The position numbers were made by a program, and so were the translations under genes. Positions 54,916 to 64,000 of a stretch of DNA of 64,000 nt are shown piece after piece. The DNA lies in NCBI RefSeq assembly GCF_003797125.1, contig NZ_RKKE01000001.1:372001-436000 (forward strand), written 5' to 3'. Position 1 is the first letter of the stretch. Each line of letters starts with the position of its first letter. The DNA is from Shewanella frigidimarina (GTDB taxonomy: Bacteria; Pseudomonadota; Gammaproteobacteria; Enterobacterales; Shewanellaceae). The notes under the pieces were generated by a model, which saw only the letters and a list, made by a program, of their open reading frames with translations, made no database searches and had not been told where the DNA came from.

Positions 54916-57216
54916 ATGCAGATCCGTTATTTTCTGGCACTAAGCCTACTCCCAAATATCGTGTTGGCTGATGAGCCAACAACGACCGAAGCGCCTTCAT
55001 TGCAATGCGTTGTTGCTCCTCCTGTGTCTCGTTCATTCGAAGACCGTGAGGCATTAACCGGCATATCAGACGATCAAATTGTTATCATTAGTGATCACTC
55101 CAGCGTTGCTTACAATAATCAAGCTGAGTTTTCGGGTGATGTCAGTTTCAGCCAAGGACTTCGTCATATTGCGGCTGATAACGCTGTATTAGATCAAAAA
55201 GAACAACGCTTAAATGCAGACGGTAACCTTATCTTTAAAGACGAGTTATTTACCGTTACGGCAGATACCTTAGAAGCCCAGATGAGCACCAATAACGCCA
55301 CCCTAAAAGGCGCTCAATATTGGCTACATGGGCAACAAGTGCATGGCGATGCTGAAAAACTACAAATCACTTCAGACAATAATCTATTGCTAACAAAAAC
55401 TAACTTCACTACCTGTCCTCCTGGTGACGAATCATGGTTACTCGAAGCTGACATGATCAAAATTGACAGCAAAGAAGAATGGGGTGAAATTTGGAATGCC
55501 AAGCTGCGTATTGCCAATATTCCAGTGTTATATATTCCGTATATGACTGTACCTGTATCGGATAAACGTAAAACTGGTTTCTTATTCCCAAGTTTTAGTA
55601 CCAGCACCACTAACGGTGTAGAAGTTAGTACTCCGTATTATTGGAATATCGCGCCAGAGTTTGACTTAACTTTCACACCAGACTTCATGTCTTCGCGTGG
55701 GCTATATACCAAAACAGAGTTTCGCTATCTTGCTGGAGAACAGCAAAATGGTCAGTTCAATGTTGAATATTTAGGCAGCGATAGTAAGCTAACGTCTAAT
55801 GCTGACCGTTATTTGTATCACTGGAGCCATCAAGGCGCAGTTAACAAAAACTGGCGAGTGAGATCAGACTATACCGATGTGTCCGATAACAATTATTTCA
55901 ACGATTTAAATTCTGACGTTAATCAATCAACCGATAACCAGTTATCACGGATCGGTGAAGCCAGTTATTTTGAACGCGACTGGGACTTCAACATGCGCGT
56001 GCAAGATATTAAAGTGCTTGGCGAAGATGAAAAACCATATCAAGTAATGCCACAGTTAAACTTTAATTATCGTTCTGCAGACATTTTTAACACTATCGAT
56101 TTTAAATTTAATTCAGAACTGACCAATTTCCGCCATCAAGATAACGAATATAATACCGCAACCCGCTTACATTTAGTGCCAAGCTTAATTTGGCCGATAC
56201 AAGGGCCTGCAGGTTCATTTACCAGTGAAGTTAAATTACTGCAAACTCAGTATTGGCAGCAAAATATAGACGAAGACTCAACATTAAACGACAGTATAAG
56301 CCGTACGATCCCGCAAGCGCGTTTACATGGCCAGGTGAATTTTGAGCGAGCAACCCAATTGTTTGATGAACAATACCGTCAAACCCTGGAACCTCAAATT
56401 CAATATCTTTATGTCGGCTATGAAGACCAATCCAATATTGGTATTTATGACACAGCACAATTGCAAGAAGACTATTATGGTTTGTTCCGCGATCGCCAAT
56501 ATTCAGGCTTAGACCGTGTTGCAGATGCCAACCAATTTACTTTAGGTTTTACTACTCGTTTATTTGATCAAACTAACCGCGAAAAACTCAAGTTTAGCGT
56601 AGGTCAAATCATGTATTTAGAAGACTCTAAAGTCAGTATTGACGATACGTACGAAGAAACTGCCCAGTCAACATCGGTATTAGCGGCTGAATTAGATGCC
56701 CAATTATACAACGATTGGTTTGTGAGCGGTTCAGTGCAACACGACACAGAAACGGGTGAAAACAAAAAGAATGAAGTCACTTTGGATTATCGTCCAAGTA
56801 GCGACCGATTATTGCAGTTAAGCTACCGATATGTACCCGACTTATTAAATACTAACACCAATGACCAAGTTGATATTTCCCAAGCTGGCGTACGTACCTC
56901 GTGGCCTATTAGTGACAACTTATATTTTGTCGGCAACTACTATTACGATCTCAATGAATCTCGTAATATTGAAACTTACACAGGCGTACAATATGAGTCA
57001 TGTTGCTGGGCATTGCGCTTAAGTTATCATTATCGTATCAAAACCAACTATGACGATGATTTATCAGAAAGCATTGATGGACGCGAAGAGTTTGAAAGCG
57101 GTGTTTACCTAAACTTTGTCATTAAAGGTTTAGGTGGTTCAGGTCCGTTAGGGGTAGACGACATGTTAAATGAAGGCTTATTTAACTACCGTAAACCACT
57201 TTACTTGAGGAATTAG
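54916..57216 (+). CDS. lptD: LPS-assembly protein LptD
   Basis: A 766-aa outer-membrane beta-barrel that inserts lipopolysaccharide into the outer leaflet. After a signal peptide (cleavage near VLADE) comes an N-terminal OstA/LptA-like beta-jellyroll (about 60-190), then the barrel. The Cys pattern is conserved: one near residue 30, one in TTCPPGDE and a CC pair in YESCCWALRL, which form the interlocking disulfides. I use the ATG at 54916; a TTG at 54907 would add three residues. It leads the operon with surA. Confidence 0.93.
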   Translation: MQIRYFLALSLLPNIVLADEPTTTEAPSLQCVVAPPVSRSFEDREALTGISDDQIVIISDHSSVAYNNQAEFSGDVSFSQGLRHIAADNAVLDQKEQRLNADGNLIFKDELFTVTADTLEAQMSTNNATLKGAQYWLHGQQVHGDAEKLQITSDNNLLLTKTNFTTCPPGDESWLLEADMIKIDSKEEWGEIWNAKLRIANIPVLYIPYMTVPVSDKRKTGFLFPSFSTSTTNGVEVSTPYYWNIAPEFDLTFTPDFMSSRGLYTKTEFRYLAGEQQNGQFNVEYLGSDSKLTSNADRYLYHWSHQGAVNKNWRVRSDYTDVSDNNYFNDLNSDVNQSTDNQLSRIGEASYFERDWDFNMRVQDIKVLGEDEKPYQVMPQLNFNYRSADIFNTIDFKFNSELTNFRHQDNEYNTATRLHLVPSLIWPIQGPAGSFTSEVKLLQTQYWQQNIDEDSTLNDSISRTIPQARLHGQVNFERATQLFDEQYRQTLEPQIQYLYVGYEDQSNIGIYDTAQLQEDYYGLFRDRQYSGLDRVADANQFTLGFTTRLFDQTNREKLKFSVGQIMYLEDSKVSIDDTYEETAQSTSVLAAELDAQLYNDWFVSGSVQHDTETGENKKNEVTLDYRPSSDRLLQLSYRYVPDLLNTNTNDQVDISQAGVRTSWPISDNLYFVGNYYYDLNESRNIETYTGVQYESCCWALRLSYHYRIKTNYDDDLSESIDGREEFESGVYLNFVIKGLGGSGPLGVDDMLNEGLFNYRKPLYLRN

Positions 57217-57360
57217 CATTCTTTTGTGATAGATTGCTGAACCTAGCGACAAACTCATAGTCCAATAACAACAAACATGCTGTTGAGTATGAAGTAGTAA
57301 CCTTATTTTGGCGATGTATTGCCAGTTTATATTGAATCGAATGTGCCAAGGATTTTGTGG

Positions 57361-58665
57361 ATGAAACACAGTAAAAAAATAATTTTTGCATTACTAGCGT
57401 TAGCTATGAGTAACACCAGTATGGCTGCGCCAATGCCATTAGATCGCGTATCAGTACAAATTAATGATGGCATTATTCTTGAGAGTGAAATCACCAACAT
57501 GGTTTCAACTGTTAAAGCCAATGCTAAAGCAGCGAATCAAACCTTACCGTCTGATGATGCCTTGCGCACTCAGGTAATCGAACGTCTCATTTTAACTCAT
57601 TTGCAAATGCAAATGGCTGAACGTATCGGCCTGCAAATTGGTGATTTACAATTAGACCAAACGATTGAAAATATTGCTAAAGAACAAAAAGTAACCGTTG
57701 CGCAAATGCAGCAGACTATTGAAAGCGAAGGTACGAGCTTTAGCCAATATCGCGAACAGTTACGTCAAGAAGTCACCCTAGGTGAAATTCAGCGCATTCA
57801 AGTGCAACGCCGTATTCAGGTTTCACCACAAGAAATTAGTGGTTTAGTGAAATTGATTCAAGAACAAGGCTTAAAAGATGTTGAGTTTCAAATTGGTCAC
57901 ATTCTAATTGAAGTACCAAGCAACCCAACGAGCGAACAACTTGAAGGTGCTAGCCGCCGTGCAGAAATCGTGCTTAAACGTTTAAACAATGGCGATGATT
58001 TTCGTAGTACCGCTATTGCGTCTTCATCAGGTCCTAAAGCGCTAGAAGGCGGGATCTGGGACTTTATGAACATTAACGAAATGCCAACCTTGTTTGCTGA
58101 AGTTATCAGTAACGCCAAAAAAGGTGACATAATCGGTCCGATTAAATCGGGTTCAGGCTTCCATATTATTAAAGTAGTCGACACTCGTGGTTTACAAACC
58201 CAAGAAGTTGAAGAAGTAAAATCGCGCCATATCCTGTTAAAGCCATCTCCGATATTATCGGAAGATCGTGCTAAAGCGATGTTGGCTAACTTTTTAGCTC
58301 AAGTTCGTGCAGGTGATGCTGATTTTGCTAAATTAGCCACTCAGTACTCTGAGGATCCTGGTTCTGCAGCTAAAGGTGGTGAGTTAGGTTGGGCAGACCC
58401 AAGCATGTATGTGCCAGAATTTACTCAAACACTAGCCAGTCTTCAGGAAGGCCAATACAGTGAGCCTTTCCGAACTACTCATGGCTGGCATGTTGTCCAA
58501 CTTGAATCGCGTCGCAAAACAGATGCAACTGAACAATTTAACAGTAACCGTGCTCATCAATTAATCTTCCGTCGTAAGTTTAATGAAGAGTTACAAAACT
58601 GGTTAGACGAAATGCGCTCTGAAGCGTATATCGAAATCGTTGAGCCAGAAAGCAAACGAGGCTAA
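57361..58665 (+). CDS. surA: Periplasmic chaperone/isomerase SurA
   Basis: A 434-aa periplasmic chaperone for outer-membrane proteins with a signal peptide (MKHSKKIIFALLALAMSNT, cleavage near SMA-A), an N-terminal chaperone region and two parvulin domains. Their starts are near residues 175 (VEFQIGHILIEV) and 285 (VKSRHILLKP). AAGGA lies 8 nt before this ATG; an upstream frame to 57319 adds 14 residues and would mask the signal peptide. It follows lptD, the usual order. Confidence 0.93.
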   Translation: MKHSKKIIFALLALAMSNTSMAAPMPLDRVSVQINDGIILESEITNMVSTVKANAKAANQTLPSDDALRTQVIERLILTHLQMQMAERIGLQIGDLQLDQTIENIAKEQKVTVAQMQQTIESEGTSFSQYREQLRQEVTLGEIQRIQVQRRIQVSPQEISGLVKLIQEQGLKDVEFQIGHILIEVPSNPTSEQLEGASRRAEIVLKRLNNGDDFRSTAIASSSGPKALEGGIWDFMNINEMPTLFAEVISNAKKGDIIGPIKSGSGFHIIKVVDTRGLQTQEVEEVKSRHILLKPSPILSEDRAKAMLANFLAQVRAGDADFAKLATQYSEDPGSAAKGGELGWADPSMYVPEFTQTLASLQEGQYSEPFRTTHGWHVVQLESRRKTDATEQFNSNRAHQLIFRRKFNEELQNWLDEMRSEAYIEIVEPESKRG

Positions 58666-58674
58666 GCAAAATTA

Positions 58675-59658
58675 ATGACTAAACGTATTGCCATCACTCC
58701 CGGCGAACCAGCTAGTATTGGTCCCGACTTAGTCATCAAACTCGCTCAACAGGCATGGCCTGTTGAGTTAGTTGTTTGTGCCGACCCCAATTTACTCATG
58801 ACACGAGCAAAAATGCTTGGACTGCCTTTACAACTCAGGCCGTATCAACCATCGCAACCACCGAAGCCGCAAACGGCAGGCACATTAACCATTGCTCCTT
58901 TTGCATTAGCTGAAGAAGTTGAGTGTGGTGTACTGAATGAAGCTAACAGCGCTTATGTAGTAGAAACCTTGCGCTACGCCGGTGAAAAAAATATGTCGAA
59001 TGAATTCGACGCGGTTGTTACCGGTCCTGTGCATAAAGGCATTATTAACCAAGCAGGTATTCCGTTTAGCGGTCATACCGAATTTTTTGCACTACAAGCC
59101 AATTGTGCAGATGTCGTCATGATGCTTGCAGCCCCAGGGTTACAAGTGGCGCTAATGACCACACATATACCATTAGCTTACGTTGCAAAAGCCATTACCC
59201 GCGACAGACTGCATCACATTATTACCATTTTGCATCGGGAATTGGTCAGTAAATTTGGTTTAGGTTCACCCAAAATTTATGTGTGTGGACTCAATCCACA
59301 TGCAGGAGAAGACGGCCATTTAGGCCGTGAAGAAATTGATACCATCATACCTGCGCTCAACGAGTTACGAGAACAAGGCATGGATATTGTTGGCCCGTTG
59401 CCAGCCGATACCTTATTCCAACCTAAGTATCTTGAACAAGCTGACGTAGTATTAGCTATGTATCATGACCAAGGATTACCTGTGCTTAAATCATTAGGTT
59501 TTGGCAAGTCGGTCAATATCACCTTAGGTTTACCTTATATTCGCACCTCAGTCGATCACGGCACCGCGCTAGAATTGGCCGGCAGTGGTAAAGCGGATTG
59601 CGGCAGTTTTACCTGTGCATTAAACAAAGCCATCGAATTGGCCTCAAAAAGTAAGTAA
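58675..59658 (+). CDS. pdxA: 4-hydroxythreonine-4-phosphate dehydrogenase
   Basis: A 327-aa NAD-dependent enzyme of the DXP-dependent vitamin B6 pathway. The family motifs [36 protein letters not shown] and [25 protein letters not shown] contain the metal-binding His and Asp residues. It lies 9 nt after surA. Confidence 0.93.
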   Translation: MTKRIAITPGEPASIGPDLVIKLAQQAWPVELVVCADPNLLMTRAKMLGLPLQLRPYQPSQPPKPQTAGTLTIAPFALAEEVECGVLNEANSAYVVETLRYAGEKNMSNEFDAVVTGPVHKGIINQAGIPFSGHTEFFALQANCADVVMMLAAPGLQVALMTTHIPLAYVAKAITRDRLHHIITILHRELVSKFGLGSPKIYVCGLNPHAGEDGHLGREEIDTIIPALNELREQGMDIVGPLPADTLFQPKYLEQADVVLAMYHDQGLPVLKSLGFGKSVNITLGLPYIRTSVDHGTALELAGSGKADCGSFTCALNKAIELASKSK

Positions 59659-59667
59659 CCCATTTTA

Positions 59668-60474
59668 ATGAGTAATAAAGTACATTTAGGCCACACGGCC
59701 AGAAAGCGTTTTGGACAAAACTTCTTAACTGATCAAGGCGTAATTAGCAGCATAGTCGGCGCTATTGCACCTGATAACGATCATGTAATGGTTGAGATTG
59801 GGCCCGGTTTAGGTGCATTAACTGAACCTGTTGCAGATATGATTGATAACCTAACCGTTGTTGAATTAGATCGTGACTTGGTGAAACGCTTACAATATCA
59901 CCCAGTACTTAAAGACAAACTGACCATTCACCAAGGTGATGCGTTACAGTTTGATTTTGGTCAGTTGCAACAGCCTGGCAAGAAAATGAAAGTGTTCGGT
60001 AACCTTCCTTACAATATTTCAACGCCACTGATGTTCCATTTGTTTGAGTTTGCAGAACAAATAGAAACGATGCATTTTATGTTGCAAAAAGAAGTGGTTT
60101 TGCGCTTATCAGCAAGCCCTGGTACCAAAGCTTATGGCCGTTTAACGGTGATGGCACAATATTATTGCCAAGTAGTACCAGTATTAGAAGTGCCACCAAC
60201 AAGCTTTACCCCTGCCCCAAAAGTTGATTCTGCAGTGATAAGATTATTGCCTTTTGAAGTCAAACCTTGGCCGTGTAAAAATGTTGATGTATTAAGACAC
60301 CTAGTCACGACAGCATTTAATATGCGCCGTAAGACTTTGCGTAATAATTTAAAAACCTTACTGTCAGACGAAGACTTTGCAGCACTGCAAATTGATGCGA
60401 GCCTGCGGCCAGAACAAATTAGTGTCCCACAATATGTGGCAATGGCTAATATGCTGTGTGACAAAAAAGATTAA
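59668..60474 (+). CDS. rsmA: 16S rRNA (A1518/A1519) dimethyltransferase
   Basis: A 268-aa SAM-dependent methylase (KsgA) that dimethylates two adenines near the 3' end of 16S rRNA. It shows [12 protein letters not shown], the SAM motif [11 protein letters not shown] and the catalytic NLPYNIS. It lies 9 nt after pdxA. An intrinsic-terminator-like hairpin separates it from apaG. Confidence 0.94.
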   Translation: MSNKVHLGHTARKRFGQNFLTDQGVISSIVGAIAPDNDHVMVEIGPGLGALTEPVADMIDNLTVVELDRDLVKRLQYHPVLKDKLTIHQGDALQFDFGQLQQPGKKMKVFGNLPYNISTPLMFHLFEFAEQIETMHFMLQKEVVLRLSASPGTKAYGRLTVMAQYYCQVVPVLEVPPTSFTPAPKVDSAVIRLLPFEVKPWPCKNVDVLRHLVTTAFNMRRKTLRNNLKTLLSDEDFAALQIDASLRPEQISVPQYVAMANMLCDKKD

Positions 60475-60478
60475 TTAT

Positions 60479-60510
60479 AAGGGCATGCATATTGAGCATG
60501 CCCTTTTGCT
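60479..60510 (+). terminator. Hairpin between rsmA and apaG
   Basis: AAGGGCATGC and GCATGCCCTT form a perfect 10-bp stem with a 7-nt loop, followed by only a short T-run, so it may act as a partial terminator within the operon. Confidence 0.7.
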
Positions 60511-60522
60511 TTAGGACATAAT

Positions 60523-60903
60523 ATGAGCCAAGTTGAATCGCCTATTAAAATTAAAGTCGACACCCAATACTTAGAACAACAATCAGATGTCGCCGATAAT
60601 AAATACCTATTTAGCTATACCATTACCATCATCAACCTGGGTGATAACAAGGTGACTCTTAAAGACCGTCATTGGATTATCACTGACGCTGACGGCGAAC
60701 AGAATGAAGTAAAAGGCCCCGGTGTTGTAGGGGAAACCCCCACAATTGCACCTAATACGGCTTACCAATATACCAGTGGCACTGTGATGGAAACGCCAGT
60801 GGGCTTTATGCAAGGATCTTATGGTATGGAAAATCATAAAGGCGAGCGATTTTTAGCAACGATTCCGCCTTTTCGTCTTGCTGTTCCTGGGATATTCCAA
60901 TAA
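60523..60903 (+). CDS. apaG: ApaG protein
   Basis: A 126-aa single-domain protein with an immunoglobulin-like ApaG fold: YLFSYTITIINLGDNKVTLKDRHWIITD and VKGPGVVGETPTIAPNTAYQYTSG. ApaG binds nucleotides or pyrophosphate; its cellular role is not settled. It is 3 nt upstream of apaH. Confidence 0.94.
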   Translation: MSQVESPIKIKVDTQYLEQQSDVADNKYLFSYTITIINLGDNKVTLKDRHWIITDADGEQNEVKGPGVVGETPTIAPNTAYQYTSGTVMETPVGFMQGSYGMENHKGERFLATIPPFRLAVPGIFQ

Positions 60904-60906
60904 GTC

Positions 60907-61725
60907 ATGGCACACTATTTTGTCGGTGATATTCAGGGGTGCTATTCAGAGTTACAACTATTGTTACAAAAAGTGGCTTTTAACCCGTCCAAAGATCAAC
61001 TTTGGGCCGTGGGCGATCTTGTGGCAAGAGGTACTGAATCGTTAGCAACACTCCGTTTCTTCCAGTCGTTACAAGATTCAGCAAAAGTGGTACTGGGCAA
61101 TCATGACTTACATCTTTTGGCTCTGCACGGGAAATTGAAGCGGCCCCATCCACAAGATCATCTTGATGAATTACTCAACGCTCCTGATATTGATAATTTA
61201 GTCAATTGGCTCCGCAAACAACCCTTAGTCAGAACCTTACCTGAACACAATATCATCATGACCCATGCTGGTGTGCCTCCACAATGGGATATAGCAATCC
61301 TTGAACATGAAGCTGAGCAGGTCAGTTTTGCATTACAGCAAGATGATTATCTAAGCGCATTAATTGCCAAAATGTACACAGAAAATGCTGAGCACTGGTC
61401 TCCATCTTTGCACGGTATCGACAGACTACGTTATTGTATCAATGCATTAACACGTATGCGTTTTTTACACCTTGATGGTCGTCTTGATTTTAAATGCAAA
61501 TTACCGCCTAGCGAACAGCATTCTACCGAGTTACGCCCATGGTTTGAGTTTGCATCTAAAACAGCGCCGCAAAACACCCTTATATTCGGTCATTGGGCGG
61601 CGTTAATGGGCCAAACAGGTAAACCGCACGTTGTCGCATTAGATACAGGTTGCTGCTGGGGAGAGCATTTAACATTATGGCATCTTGAAAAGAATGAAAT
61701 AATTACCCAAAAAAGGTTAATTTAA
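60907..61725 (+). CDS. apaH: Bis(5'-nucleosyl)-tetraphosphatase, symmetrical
   Basis: A 272-aa metallophosphoesterase that splits Ap4A into two ADP and can remove nucleotide caps from RNA. Metal ligands are in GDIQGCYSELQ, GDLVARG and GNHDLHLL, with the further His in THAGVPPQWD. It is the last gene of the lptD operon. Confidence 0.94.
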   Translation: MAHYFVGDIQGCYSELQLLLQKVAFNPSKDQLWAVGDLVARGTESLATLRFFQSLQDSAKVVLGNHDLHLLALHGKLKRPHPQDHLDELLNAPDIDNLVNWLRKQPLVRTLPEHNIIMTHAGVPPQWDIAILEHEAEQVSFALQQDDYLSALIAKMYTENAEHWSPSLHGIDRLRYCINALTRMRFLHLDGRLDFKCKLPPSEQHSTELRPWFEFASKTAPQNTLIFGHWAALMGQTGKPHVVALDTGCCWGEHLTLWHLEKNEIITQKRLI

Positions 61726-61879
61726 CGTTAAACTAAAGTACCATTTAGCCGATAGTTAAATGTAGAATTTATTACGCTTGCCTGAGAAACAATCGCCCTT
61801 TAATAAATTCAATATCGTGATATGCGATAACACATACAAGATAAAAATCAGGATCAAATAATAATAGCCGGAGTACTGT

Positions 61880-63901
61880 ATGAAAATTAATGTAGCGACC
61901 AGAGTCATTGGCGGTTTTACCGTGGTGACACTGTTATTGATGGTCCTCGGTGGCGTGACTATGCTGAGTAACAACAGTATTAAAGACGGGACGACTATTC
62001 TTAAGACGATCAGCCTACCTGCACTTGAATCAACGAGTATCTTAAGTGAGAATTTAAGCACCCAACAAATTGAAGCATTACTTGCTTATTACAGTACTCA
62101 TTCATCAAAAATTCCAGCAATAGAAAAAAGACTCACTGACTTAGATAACGCATTTGAAAAAGATCTAGCTCGCTTAAATAATTTAGTAAGCAAACAGAAT
62201 CAACTTACTGCGCCGTTGGCAGCGTTAACTAAAAGCTACGCAGTATATGAAGCGAGTGCTACAAAAATGCTCGTAGAGCGCGAAAGTGCCCTAAGCTTGC
62301 AAGAAAAATTACTCAAAATGCGCAGTAACCTTGAAAATGCTGCAGACGACTCATCATCTATTTTATTAGACATCATCGACCTAGAAACTAGTGAAGATCA
62401 AACTGAACGCAGTTTGGCCGCATCAGCCAGCCTCGTTGATAGTACATTTATCAATATCATTACCACAATTTATGATTTAGTCGCCTCAACCGAACAAAGC
62501 AAGTATGACCTAATCATCAAAGAACTCGATTACATGGTCAGTGAAGCTTCATCCAAATTGGATCATATTGGCCGTCAAGGCAGTGGTATTGTCAGCAGTT
62601 CAATTTTAGAAGATTTAACCACAGAAAGTGCAAAAGTCTTTAAGTTACTAAAAGGCAGCGACTCACTTTTAGCCCTAAAACAACAACAATTAAATCATGA
62701 GTTTGCTGCTGCTAAACAGTTAGCAGATACGCAAAGCTCAGCCAAAGACGTCAACAAAAAAATGACCGTGTTAGCAAAATCAATCGACACGTTCGCGGGA
62801 GATATCAGCACTACAGCATTAGAAATTATTGATTCTGCAGCCATTAAAACGCTACTGGTGGTATTAACCGCCATCATCGTCGCCATTATTGTCAGTATTG
62901 CTGTTGTTAAACCACTGACCCGCTCGTTAGAGAAAGTCAATAAAGCCTTAAATGTTCTAGCATCGGGTGATTTAACCCATAAATTAGATGACACTGGCCA
63001 TGATGAATTCGCAGAATTAGCCAAAAACTGCAACCGATTAGTCGACAGCCTACGGAGCCTTATTGTTGGTATCGTTGATCGTTCAAATCAGTTAGCTGCT
63101 GCGGCAGAAGAAACCTCTGCGATTACCTCGCAAACCACTATTGGTATTCAAGAACAAAAGAGTCAAGTGGACCAAGTTGCTGCGGCAACCACGGAACTGA
63201 GTTCAAGTGCACAACAGGTATCAATGAGCGCCGATCAAGCACTGAATGAGATTAAACAAGCTGACCAAGAAACACAGCATATGCGTACGCTTGCAGAAGA
63301 AAGCAAAAATACCATTCTTGCTCTTGCTGAAGAAGTTGCTAAAGCTGGTATTGTTATTAATAAAGTCCATTCCGACAGTGCGTCAATCGGCTCTATTTTA
63401 GATGTGATCCGTGGGATTGCAGATCAAACTAACTTACTTGCCCTAAACGCTGCTATTGAAGCCGCTAGAGCTGGCGAACAAGGACGAGGCTTTGCCGTTG
63501 TTGCTGATGAAGTACGTAACTTAGCGTCACGCACCCAACACTCAACCAGTGAAATTCAGCAGATGATTGAAGTATTGCAACTTGGTACGCAAGAAGCCGT
63601 TGCGGTTATGGAATTAGGTCGTACTCAAGCAGAGAGCTGTGTTGAAAAGAACGAACAATCAAATCTAGCCTTAGAGACCATTAGTAAGTCAGTTCACCGA
63701 GCCTTTGATTCTGGTAACCATATTGCTCAAGCTGCTCAAGAGCAAAATATCGTTAGCCAGCAAGTTTCAGAGAAGCTCGAACATATTGCCTCTATTTCAG
63801 AAGAAACCTCGATAGGTGCAGATCAAACCGCACAATCAAGTCAGCAAGTCGCTATGCTTGCTGAAGAACTGCAAGCCTCGGTACGCGAGTTCAAGGTTTA
63901 A
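61880..63901 (+). CDS. Methyl-accepting chemotaxis protein
   Basis: A 673-aa chemoreceptor with an N-terminal membrane helix (about 10-31), a large helical periplasmic sensor (about 32-320), a second helix (about 322-343), a HAMP domain (about 344-397) and the cytoplasmic signalling coil. The hairpin tip is [37 protein letters not shown]. The ligand cannot be predicted. GGAG precedes the ATG. A terminator follows. Confidence 0.93.
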   Translation: MKINVATRVIGGFTVVTLLLMVLGGVTMLSNNSIKDGTTILKTISLPALESTSILSENLSTQQIEALLAYYSTHSSKIPAIEKRLTDLDNAFEKDLARLNNLVSKQNQLTAPLAALTKSYAVYEASATKMLVERESALSLQEKLLKMRSNLENAADDSSSILLDIIDLETSEDQTERSLAASASLVDSTFINIITTIYDLVASTEQSKYDLIIKELDYMVSEASSKLDHIGRQGSGIVSSSILEDLTTESAKVFKLLKGSDSLLALKQQQLNHEFAAAKQLADTQSSAKDVNKKMTVLAKSIDTFAGDISTTALEIIDSAAIKTLLVVLTAIIVAIIVSIAVVKPLTRSLEKVNKALNVLASGDLTHKLDDTGHDEFAELAKNCNRLVDSLRSLIVGIVDRSNQLAAAAEETSAITSQTTIGIQEQKSQVDQVAAATTELSSSAQQVSMSADQALNEIKQADQETQHMRTLAEESKNTILALAEEVAKAGIVINKVHSDSASIGSILDVIRGIADQTNLLALNAAIEAARAGEQGRGFAVVADEVRNLASRTQHSTSEIQQMIEVLQLGTQEAVAVMELGRTQAESCVEKNEQSNLALETISKSVHRAFDSGNHIAQAAQEQNIVSQQVSEKLEHIASISEETSIGADQTAQSSQQVAMLAEELQASVREFKV

Positions 63902-63927
63902 TCTATACAATATAAGTTAGTATTCAC

Positions 63928-63950
63928 AAAAGGCCCTTTGGGGCCTTTTT
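63928..63950 (+). terminator. Intrinsic terminator after the MCP gene
   Basis: AAAGGCCC and GGGCCTTT form an 8-bp stem with a 4-nt loop, followed by T residues. Confidence 0.9.
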
Positions 63951-64000
63951 ATTGCCTGTAATATTTGATTACGGGTAACTTACACTCAGATGATAAATGA

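Noticed and set aside
61756..62061. Antisense frame over the MCP start
   Set aside because: A shadow of the chemoreceptor gene without a start signal.

Overview
The window reads as chromosome of a marine gammaproteobacterium, most likely a Shewanella. Supporting points are the lptD-surA-pdxA-rsmA-apaG-apaH order, a DUF3634 protein, the cfa/DUF1365/FAD-protein cluster, a pentahaem nitrite reductase next to nnrS, and moderately AT-rich DNA with short intergenic repeats. The genus is an inference; no rRNA or tRNA gene is present to confirm it.

Bases 1-14000 hold a polyamine and omega-amino-acid catabolic region. It contains puuA (cut by the window edge), puuD, puuR, puuB and puuC of the gamma-glutamylated putrescine pathway. 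An operon-like run follows: an omega-amino acid:pyruvate aminotransferase, a methylmalonate/malonate-semialdehyde dehydrogenase, a cupin and a TorF-type porin. The 9-mer AACACTTTA recurs in the three intergenic regions that drive these genes and forms a perfect palindrome in front of puuR, so a local PuuR regulon is plausible. An accessory patch at about 4.1-6.5 kb interrupts the region. It carries three copies of a 285-350 bp structured repeat, an integron attC-like site and two unrecognised genes. sseA and a VanZ-like gene follow it.

Bases 14000-28700 carry a minus-strand envelope-lipid operon (NTF2-like protein, SDR, FAD oxidoreductase, DUF1365, cyclopropane-fatty-acid synthase, DUF2878, chalcone-isomerase-like protein, DUF3833 lipoprotein), then nnrS-nrfA for nitrogen-oxide handling, then a DUF523/DUF1722-photolyase operon and a DUF368 membrane protein. 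The CFA operon and the photolyase operon each have a TGAwCT-N16-CGTAT promoter-like element, which suggests a shared ECF sigma factor of the RpoE/ChrR singlet-oxygen type. An FNR-like box precedes nnrS.

Bases 28800-39000 are mostly single housekeeping genes (DUF4442, SPFH protein, DUF418, DUF1294, FKBP isomerase, two M24 peptidases, an NCS2 purine permease) separated by clear intrinsic terminators. Bases 39259-46443 hold a complete second ATP synthase of the N-ATPase type in the order atpDCQRBEFAG. It has no separate delta gene; the b subunit instead ends in a delta-like domain. Its c subunit carries glutamates in both helices.

Bases 47000-64000 contain an RhlE-type helicase, a secreted peroxiredoxin-like protein, purT, a frameshifted gene remnant, a D-2-hydroxyacid dehydrogenase, djlA, the amgK-murU peptidoglycan-recycling pair, the divergent lptD-surA-pdxA-rsmA-apaG-apaH cluster and a methyl-accepting chemotaxis protein.

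The least explained signal is the structured repeat family. Four copies preserve an exactly 32-nt hairpin although the stem bases differ by paired changes, so a folded RNA or single-stranded DNA is being conserved.
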